Source of the DNA: UBA2137 sp050251555
GTDB lineage: Bacteria > Pseudomonadota > Alphaproteobacteria > Micavibrionales > Micavibrionaceae
Assembly (NCBI GenBank): GCA_050251555.1
Contig: JBFWMN010000007.1
Span: 1-47,999, forward strand
Direction of reading: 5' to 3'
Length of the DNA stretch: 47,999 nucleotides
The position numbers were made by a program, and so were the translations under genes. Below are positions 42,675-47,999 of this stretch, piece after piece (within the stretch, counting starts at the first letter, position 1; every line of letters starts with the position of its first letter). The notes below the pieces were generated by a model that was not told the origin of the DNA, did not search any database, and saw only the letters and a program-made list of their open reading frames with translations.

Positions 42675-43476
42675 TTATCTCAAGCCTCCGTACACAAAAG
42701 CGAAAGACAAAAGACAGAAGGGACATGGCAATCACCATCCAGAGGCCAACCAATCCGACTGCCTCGATAAGCGGCATCGGTTCTGTCGCGCCTAGCAGCA
42801 TTGAGGCAGGCAGATACATCATCACATAATAGGGGGTCAGCTCTGCAATGCGTTGCAACCACTCGGGATAAAACAGGATCGGCATGTAAAGCCCACCGAG
42901 TACAATCAGGAGTTTTTGATAGATGCGGTAAATCGATTCTGCGTCATTCAGCCAAAGTGCGGTCAACCCCGCTATCGTTTGAAAAACCAGATGGAGAATG
43001 GAGCCGAGATATAAAAGAAAAAGTGCTGATAAAAGTGCGGGCCAGCCACCAGAAGGAAGCGCGCCGATATAAAAATAAAGTGCTGCAATGCCTGCCGTAT
43101 AATAGAGCGCGGCATTGGCGCTCATGCTACCTAAGCCTTCCGAGATGCGAAGGGCAGTGTACGAAACGGGGCGCATTAAAAAGTAAGCGATATCGCCTGA
43201 TCTGACATCGTCTTCGATCACCATGAAAAGGCGGGAGGAAAGAAACAGCATCATCTGTGTGATTGAGGCATACCAACACAGATCCGTGACCGGAATGTCG
43301 GTTGTCAAAAGCCCTTCGCGGATAATCAGTCGCCAGAACTCGACGAAGACATACATGAACATCACGCACATGATGAAGCGCACGAAGAGGCGCACGCGGT
43401 GCGAGAGGTGATCGCGAAACGACGCACCGGCAAAAGCGCGAAGCCTCAAAAGCGGCGAGAGGAATTTACCGATCAA
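42664..43476 (-). CDS. ABC-2-type transporter permease (DUF990 group, first permease)
   Basis: A 270-residue polytopic protein with about six transmembrane helices, matching the first permease of the COG4586/4587/3694 exporters. The DVRSGDIAYFLMRPVSY segment in the first half is characteristic of this permease. Start overlaps the ATP-binding gene by 4 bp and end overlaps the second permease by 11 bp, so all three are coupled. Substrate not known for this group; it may be a polysaccharide, lipid or peptide exporter. Confidence 0.85.
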   Translation of the reverse strand: MIGKFLSPLLRLRAFAGASFRDHLSHRVRLFVRFIMCVMFMYVFVEFWRLIIREGLLTTDIPVTDLCWYASITQMMLFLSSRLFMVIEDDVRSGDIAYFLMRPVSYTALRISEGLGSMSANAALYYTAGIAALYFYIGALPSGGWPALLSALFLLYLGSILHLVFQTIAGLTALWLNDAESIYRIYQKLLIVLGGLYMPILFYPEWLQRIAELTPYYVMMYLPASMLLGATEPMPLIEAVGLVGLWMVIAMSLLSFVFRFCVRRLEINGG

Positions 43477-44489
43477 ACAGCCTTTCCTCCCTTTTTATTG
43501 CGCGCATAAATCGCGTTGATCACGTCTTCCATGGGGGGGTCTTCGACCGAGATATCACGTAGGCCGCCTTTTTTAAGGGCGGCTGCAATGACGGCCTCAA
43601 CATTTTGCAGGTCTGTGTCCACCTCGAAAACATGGCGGTGTGCTTCTGTGGAAAGCATGGTTACACCTTTCATGTTTAAGGTAAGATCTGCACTTGCCGT
43701 TTGCAGCGTAATGATCTTTTTGGCGATATAGGTTTTGCGCAAAGAGGCCACCTTGTCGTCAATAACAATGCGCCCTTCATCAATCAAAATCACACGGTCA
43801 CACACGCGCTCCATGTCACCTGTATCATGGGAGGTAAGAAGCACGGTCGTGCCGTCTTCTTTGGATGCCGTATGAATAAGGTCACGGATCATCACCTTGG
43901 CGGCAACATCCAATCCCACCGTCGGTTCATCCAGAAATAAAACGGAGGGCGCGTGCAAGAATGAGGCGACCACTTCGCAACGCATCCGCTCACCCAGTGA
44001 CATTTGCCGAACGGGCTTATCCAAAAGTTTGCCGATATCAAATGCGGCGACCAGCAGATCAAGGCGTTTCTTATAGGTTTCCTTTGAAAGATTATAGGCG
44101 CTCGCCAGCAGCGAAAAAGAATCGCGGGCGGGCAAGTGATACCAAAGCTGTGAGCGTTGCCCGAAGACGGTGCCAATTTTGTAGGCTAACTCTTCACGCT
44201 CTTTGAGGGGATCAAGCCCTTCAACCTCAACCGTTCCTGAAGTGGGATGCAAAATCCCGGACAAAATTTTGATGGTGGTGGATTTTCCTGCGCCATTCGG
44301 TCCGATAAAGGCGACGCGTTCGCCGCGTTTAATATCGAAGCTGATGCCGCGCAAAGCCTCTTGTGTCACCCAATCGGGTTTAAAAAAACTGCGGAGAGCT
44401 TGGGAAAAGCCTAAGCCCGATTGCTTTGTACGAAAAGATTTTGTGAGGTCGGAAACGCGGATTGCAGTGGGGTTCTGGCTTTTGCTCAT
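43473..44489 (-). CDS. ABC transporter ATP-binding protein (COG4586 type)
   Basis: A 338-residue ATPase for the two permeases downstream. Walker A GPNGAGKS is at 63-70, the signature MSLGERMRCE near 150-159, Walker B VLFLDEPTVGLD near 172-183, and the switch His in TSHDTGD. A C-terminal ~100-residue extension (after about 230) is typical of this group. The ATG overlaps the panC stop by 4 bp (ATGA), so panC is the first gene of the same operon. Confidence 0.9.
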   Translation of the reverse strand: MSKSQNPTAIRVSDLTKSFRTKQSGLGFSQALRSFFKPDWVTQEALRGISFDIKRGERVAFIGPNGAGKSTTIKILSGILHPTSGTVEVEGLDPLKEREELAYKIGTVFGQRSQLWYHLPARDSFSLLASAYNLSKETYKKRLDLLVAAFDIGKLLDKPVRQMSLGERMRCEVVASFLHAPSVLFLDEPTVGLDVAAKVMIRDLIHTASKEDGTTVLLTSHDTGDMERVCDRVILIDEGRIVIDDKVASLRKTYIAKKIITLQTASADLTLNMKGVTMLSTEAHRHVFEVDTDLQNVEAVIAAALKKGGLRDISVEDPPMEDVINAIYARNKKGGKAV

Positions 44490-45316
44490 ACAGCCATATT
44501 ATCAATCAGGCGCGTATTGCCAAGCCATGCCGCTGCTAAAATTCGCAAAGGACGTGTCGTGCCGTCCGTGACTTCGGATAAATCAGCCGCATCCCGAATG
44601 ACGACGTAATCAATCTTGTGAAATCCGGCGATCAGCAAATCATCATTGGCGCGGTTTTCGGCGTCTTTGATCGACATGGTTTTTGTATTGGCAATGGCCT
44701 CTTTCAAAATGCGATTGAGTTTTTTCGCAATAACCATTTGTTCGGCTGTTAAATAAGCATTGCGCGATGAGAGCGCCAGGCCATCAGCATCACGATAGAT
44801 CGGGCAACCCACCACATTAGTGGGGATACTCAGATCCTGTGCCATGCGCGTAATGACCATCAGTTGCTGGTAATCTTTTTCACCAAAATAAGAATTGGTA
44901 GGGGCGACCTGACCGAAAAGTTTGGCAACAACTGTGGCAACCCCACCGAAATGATGCGGGCGAAAAGCCCCCTCCAAAACAGAAGTCACCGATCCGCCGA
45001 CAGTCACAGATGTTACGAAATCTTCGGGATACATCTCAAGCGGCGTGGGGGCCCAGATCGCATCTGCGCCACCTGTTTCCAGCTTGGCTTTGTCGGAGGT
45101 CAGTTCTCTGGGATAGGTGTCGTAATCTTCATGCGGCGCAAATTGCGTGGGGTTCACAAAGATCGAAACGATCACATGATCATTTTCTTCCTTGGCACGT
45201 TTAACGAGTGACAAATGCCCGTCATGCAGTGCGCCCATCGTCGGCACGAACCCGACAGTACCTTTTTGTTTTGCACGCCATTCGCGCAAAGCCGCAAGTG
45301 TTTTCAATGTTTCCAT
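44486..45316 (-). CDS. panC: Pantothenate synthetase (pantoate-beta-alanine ligase)
   Basis: Joins pantoate and beta-alanine with ATP to make pantothenate, the CoA precursor. The 276-residue product has the PTMGALHDGHLSLV motif (about 25-38, the HIGH-like ATP-binding box), VSIFVNPTQFAP.EDYDTYPR, the FGEKDYQQLMVI motif and the SSRNAYL motif (KMSKS-like position), all matching PanC. It heads the panC-ABC exporter run and follows the acyl-CoA dehydrogenase gene by 39 bp. No panB or panD is seen in this window. Confidence 0.95.
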   Translation of the reverse strand: METLKTLAALREWRAKQKGTVGFVPTMGALHDGHLSLVKRAKEENDHVIVSIFVNPTQFAPHEDYDTYPRELTSDKAKLETGGADAIWAPTPLEMYPEDFVTSVTVGGSVTSVLEGAFRPHHFGGVATVVAKLFGQVAPTNSYFGEKDYQQLMVITRMAQDLSIPTNVVGCPIYRDADGLALSSRNAYLTAEQMVIAKKLNRILKEAIANTKTMSIKDAENRANDDLLIAGFHKIDYVVIRDAADLSEVTDGTTRPLRILAAAWLGNTRLIDNMAV

Positions 45317-45355
45317 GGGAGTTACTTTTAAGTGATTTTGCGGGGGAACAAAAGC

Positions 45356-47164
45356 TTAAAAGGCATCCGCAGGCATCTGCATCAGAGGCTCGGCCCCCGC
45401 CATCAGCATTTTAAAGCGGGCATCCGTTTCAGGCAGCATGCGCGTCATGAAAAAGCGGGCTGTCATGATTTTGGCTTCATAAAAGTCTTTGTCGCTTGCA
45501 CCTTCTGCCAGTCTGTCTTGTGCGACTTTCGCCATGCGGGCCCACATATAGCCCATCGCAACCAATGCAAACTGACGCAAATAATCGACCGAGGCAGCAC
45601 CTGCTTCATTCGGATTTGCCATACCTTTTTGGGCAATCGTCGCTGTGGCTTGTTGCAGTTTTGCGTAAGCCTTCGCAAGAGGGAAAACAAACTCGCCCAT
45701 TTTCTCATCCGACTGGTTGGCCTCGATAAACGCACCGACAGGATGGAAGAAACGGCGAAGCGCCCGTCCGTAATTTTGTCCCATTTTACGACCGACAAGG
45801 TCGAGCGCCTGAATGCCGTTCGTGCCTTCATAGATCATCGCAATACGGGCGTCCCGTGTATATTGTTCGACGCCATATTCCCAGATGTAACCCGCGCCGC
45901 CGTGAATCTGCATCGCAAGTGAGGCCACATCAAATCCCATATCGGTGAAATAGGCTTTCAGGATCGGAGTCATCAAAGCAACCAGATCTTCGGCTGCTTC
46001 TTTTTCGTGTTCGTCATTTGAGCGTTCAGCCTTATCCAAAGCCATCCCGACCCAGCAGGACAGCGCCCGCGCACCTTCGGTAAAGGCCTTGCCTGTCAAC
46101 AACATGCGGCGGACATCGGGGTGAACGATAATGGGATCGGCAGGTTTTTCAGGTTCTTTCGCCCCGTCCAGAGCACGCATCTGCAAACGGTCTTTGGCGT
46201 AGGCCAGACCATTTTGATAGGCGACCTCGGCAATTCCCAAACCTTGTTGGGCGACACCAAGACGTGCGGCATTCATCATGGTGAACATCGCTTTCAAACC
46301 TTCATTGGGTTTGCCGACCAGCCAGCCTTTGGCGTTTTCGTAAACCATCACGCAAGTAGCGGAGGCTTTAATACCCATTTTATGTTCAATGGAGGCACAG
46401 GTGACAGCGTTGCGCGCACCGACCTCGACATTCGTACCCTCACCTTTCGGCAGGAATTTCGGCACGACAAACAGCGAGATGCCTTTGACCCCTTCGGGGG
46501 CATCGGGTAGACGTGCCAGAACAAGATGAACGATATTTTCGGTCAGATCATGTTCGCCTGCCGAAATGAAAATCTTTTGGCCTGAAATCAGGAATGAGTC
46601 GTCGCCCTCATCGGTGGGCACGGCCTTGGTTTTGATCAAACCTAGATCCGTCCCGCAATGCGGTTCGGTCAAATTCATTGTGCCTGACCATGTGCCTTCA
46701 ATGAGCTTTGGCAAATAGAGTTCTTTTTGGTCTTGGCTGCCATGTGTCGCGATCGCGTCATAAGCACCAGCCGAGAGGCCCGGATACATGCCGAAAGACA
46801 TATTCGATGAACAGATCATTTCCTGCATTACGAAATTGATCGTGTGCGGCAGGCCCATACCACCGAATTCAGGATCGGACACAACGCCGCACCAGCCGCT
46901 TTGCGCGAACATATCGTAGGCTTCTTTGAAACCTTCGGGTGTGCGCACGACACCGTTCTCATAATGGCAGCCTTCCTTGTCGCCCGACATATTCAAGGGG
47001 AAGAGTACCTCTTCGCACATCTTGCCGCCTTCTTCCAAAATCTGGTCTATCAGGTCGGTTTGCGCGGTATCTTCAAGGCCCGGCAGTTCGGTCAGAGACT
47101 CCGCGTTTAAAAGCTCGTGCATTACAAAACGGATATCCTTTAAAGGGGCGGTGTAAACGGGCAT
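45356..47164 (-). CDS. Acyl-CoA dehydrogenase (AcdA/DmdC-type, with N- and C-terminal extra domains)
   Basis: FAD enzyme that introduces the alpha-beta double bond in an acyl-CoA. The 602-residue length, about 200 more than a standard acyl-CoA dehydrogenase, is typical of the AcdA/DmdC type, with an N-terminal domain (about 1-35), the core fold (about 60-470) with the NLTEPHCGTDLGLIKTKA motif and the catalytic Glu in IYEGTNGIQALDLVGRK, and a C-terminal domain (about 475-600). The LSAGAYDAIATHGS and GGAGYIWEYG motifs fit. Substrate chain length cannot be told. It is upstream of panC, with an unremarkable 39-bp gap. Confidence 0.93.
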   Translation of the reverse strand: MPVYTAPLKDIRFVMHELLNAESLTELPGLEDTAQTDLIDQILEEGGKMCEEVLFPLNMSGDKEGCHYENGVVRTPEGFKEAYDMFAQSGWCGVVSDPEFGGMGLPHTINFVMQEMICSSNMSFGMYPGLSAGAYDAIATHGSQDQKELYLPKLIEGTWSGTMNLTEPHCGTDLGLIKTKAVPTDEGDDSFLISGQKIFISAGEHDLTENIVHLVLARLPDAPEGVKGISLFVVPKFLPKGEGTNVEVGARNAVTCASIEHKMGIKASATCVMVYENAKGWLVGKPNEGLKAMFTMMNAARLGVAQQGLGIAEVAYQNGLAYAKDRLQMRALDGAKEPEKPADPIIVHPDVRRMLLTGKAFTEGARALSCWVGMALDKAERSNDEHEKEAAEDLVALMTPILKAYFTDMGFDVASLAMQIHGGAGYIWEYGVEQYTRDARIAMIYEGTNGIQALDLVGRKMGQNYGRALRRFFHPVGAFIEANQSDEKMGEFVFPLAKAYAKLQQATATIAQKGMANPNEAGAASVDYLRQFALVAMGYMWARMAKVAQDRLAEGASDKDFYEAKIMTARFFMTRMLPETDARFKMLMAGAEPLMQMPADAF

Positions 47165-47295
47165 AGAGAAAAGACCTTAAGTTAATGGTTTATATGGGAA
47201 ATCTCTTACCCATTCAGTATAGCGCATCTGATTTGAAAAGAAAGTTAAGGCCGCATGGATTGCGACCCGAAAACATGCTGCAATTGCTAAGAGAA

Positions 47296-47544
47296 TTAAT
47301 GGGAGCGTTCGCGGATCATCGCCAGCAAATGGTCGCCAAGCTTGTCCTGATCCATGGTTTTCAGGATTTTAATGGCCTGTTCCATCGGGGAGGGCTCTTT
47401 AGGTTTGCCCATAATTTGCGCGGCGAGCTTTTGCAAATTTTCTTCACCGATCGCAGCTCTTGCATGGGCTGCATTCGCACGAGCCTGCGCGAGAATGGCT
47501 TCGCGTGAGGGCTTGATTGTCGGTATGTCTTTATCTTTGCTCAT
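47296..47544 (-). CDS. Small unrecognised protein
   Basis: An 82-residue charged helical protein with conserved-looking motifs SREAILAQARANAAHARAAIG and PSPMEQAIKILKTMDQDKLGDHLLAM, and no signal or membrane segment. The start codon at 47544 has AAGGCATT-like purines upstream, a weak ribosome site. It lies between the acyl-CoA dehydrogenase gene (131-bp gap) and the transporter (58-bp gap with a terminator). I do not recognise a family; it resembles small DNA-binding or adaptor proteins only by composition. Confidence 0.65.
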   Translation of the reverse strand: MSKDKDIPTIKPSREAILAQARANAAHARAAIGEENLQKLAAQIMGKPKEPSPMEQAIKILKTMDQDKLGDHLLAMIRERSH

Positions 47545-47586
47545 AATGCCTTAAAGCCTAACATAGGACCTCTTAAAGGGAGGTAA

Positions 47587-47614
47587 AGAAAAAGCGCTCT
47601 TTTTAAAGCGCTTT
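47587..47614 (-). terminator. Rho-independent terminator overlapping the transporter stop
   Basis: On the minus strand AAAGCGCT pairs with AGCGCTTT around an AT-rich loop and is followed by a T run. The first arm includes the last two codons of the transporter gene and its stop, so the terminator is embedded in the coding end. Confidence 0.7.
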
Positions 47615-47999
47615 ATGCTCCAGTTCGGCAACCTTGACGGCTTCGTCTTTTGCCATTTGCGGCGCGTCGGAAGTCTGACCTTTTTCGTGACCCATCTGGC
47701 CCATTAGCAGGATGGATACACCGGCAAATACAATCAGGCCGCCAAGCAGTGTATGGGTTGTGATCTGGTTGTTTTTGAAAATGAACCACGTCACGAAGGG
47801 TACAAACAGAACATAAGAGATTTCACCGAATGCTACGAAGGTCGCAGGCGAGGATTTCAGCGCAAACATAATGGCAAGATCGGCACATTTGGCGCTGGCA
47901 ACCGCGATAAACAGAATGAAAAGAATGTTTTTATTCATGAGGGGCTTGAAGTCGATGCCTTCGCCCGAAAGTTTGGGAAGCAGAAAAAGAGAAACGAGA
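47603..47999 (-). CDS. DMT/EamA-family transporter, 5'-partial
   Basis: The frame is open to the edge of the window, so the ATG at 47938 is probably internal: the upstream codons read a hydrophobic segment and GEGIDFKPL in keeping with the family. What is visible is the second half of a drug/metabolite-type transporter: three hydrophobic helices (starting at NILFILFIAVAS, FVAFGEISYVLFVPFVTWFIF and LLGGLIVFAGVSILLM) and a polar C-terminal tail with many charged residues. Substrate unknown. It is terminated by a hairpin at its stop codon. Confidence 0.78.
   Translation of the reverse strand, partial: LVSLFLLPKLSGEGIDFKPLMNKNILFILFIAVASAKCADLAIMFALKSSPATFVAFGEISYVLFVPFVTWFIFKNNQITTHTLLGGLIVFAGVSILLMGQMGHEKGQTSDAPQMAKDEAVKVAELEHKAL

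Noticed and set aside
47185..47508. 107-residue plus-strand ORF before the DMT transporter
   Set aside because: It overlaps the 82-residue minus-strand gene, and its sequence has no motif; it looks like a chance frame, though the minus-strand choice is only moderately sure.
1..47999. tRNA, rRNA or CRISPR elements
   Set aside because: I saw no cloverleaf-like gene, conserved rRNA sequence or regularly spaced direct repeats, and the gaps are too short or unstructured for most of these.

Overview
The window looks like the chromosome of a Gram-negative alphaproteobacterium with roughly half G+C. This rests on the type and order of the housekeeping genes (UbiH-type hydroxylase, PII, pdxJ-serB, serC-serA, a short NrdA, panC, an AcdA-type acyl-CoA dehydrogenase). 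A Micavibrio-like lineage is only a guess. I see no rRNA, tRNA, CRISPR array, transposase or integrase.

Region 1 (about 1-21.7 kb) is a type IVB (Dot/Icm, IncI-Tra-like) secretion or conjugation cluster. On the plus strand it runs: unknown partial gene, lytic transglycosylase, dotD, dotC, dotB, icmT, then after a break dotI, dotH, dotG, dotF, dotE, dotP, icmJ/dotN, icmB/dotO. The order follows the IncI1 R64 tra region closely. It supplies the outer-membrane core (DotC, DotD, DotH), the periplasm-spanning DotG and DotF, inner-membrane parts (DotI, DotE, DotP, IcmT) and two ATPases (DotB, DotO). DotA, the coupling complex (DotL/DotM, IcmS/IcmW) and IcmF/DotU are not seen and could lie outside the window.

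The most striking element is a 6.1-kb block on the minus strand (4070-10197) set between icmT and dotI. It holds four tandem exported proteins that are diverged paralogs of one another. They share an LRAMT-(E/D/Q)-(Q/E) motif, then an acidic 'ET.(S/P)....C' segment about 30-40 residues later. I recognise no described family in them. A second group of unrecognised genes (21257-24267) follows icmB, partly behind its own candidate promoter.

Region 2 (24.3-35.1 kb) is mostly housekeeping: a patatin-like lipase, a ubiquinone-type hydroxylase, PII (glnB), rsmC, an RsuA-family pseudouridine synthase, a SIMPL-domain protein, a single-ring ClpA/B-like AAA+ ATPase, then serB/pdxJ divergent from serC/serA.

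Region 3 (35.1-48 kb) has an AT-rich orphan gene, a small orphan gene between two near-identical terminators, class I nrdA with a tandem NrdR-box pair upstream, pyruvate kinase, a fadL-type porin and a thioesterase gene that have apparently lost both their 3' ends in one deletion, an SCP2-domain protein, a three-gene ABC exporter behind panC, an acyl-CoA dehydrogenase, a small orphan gene and the 3' part of a DMT-family transporter running off the end.
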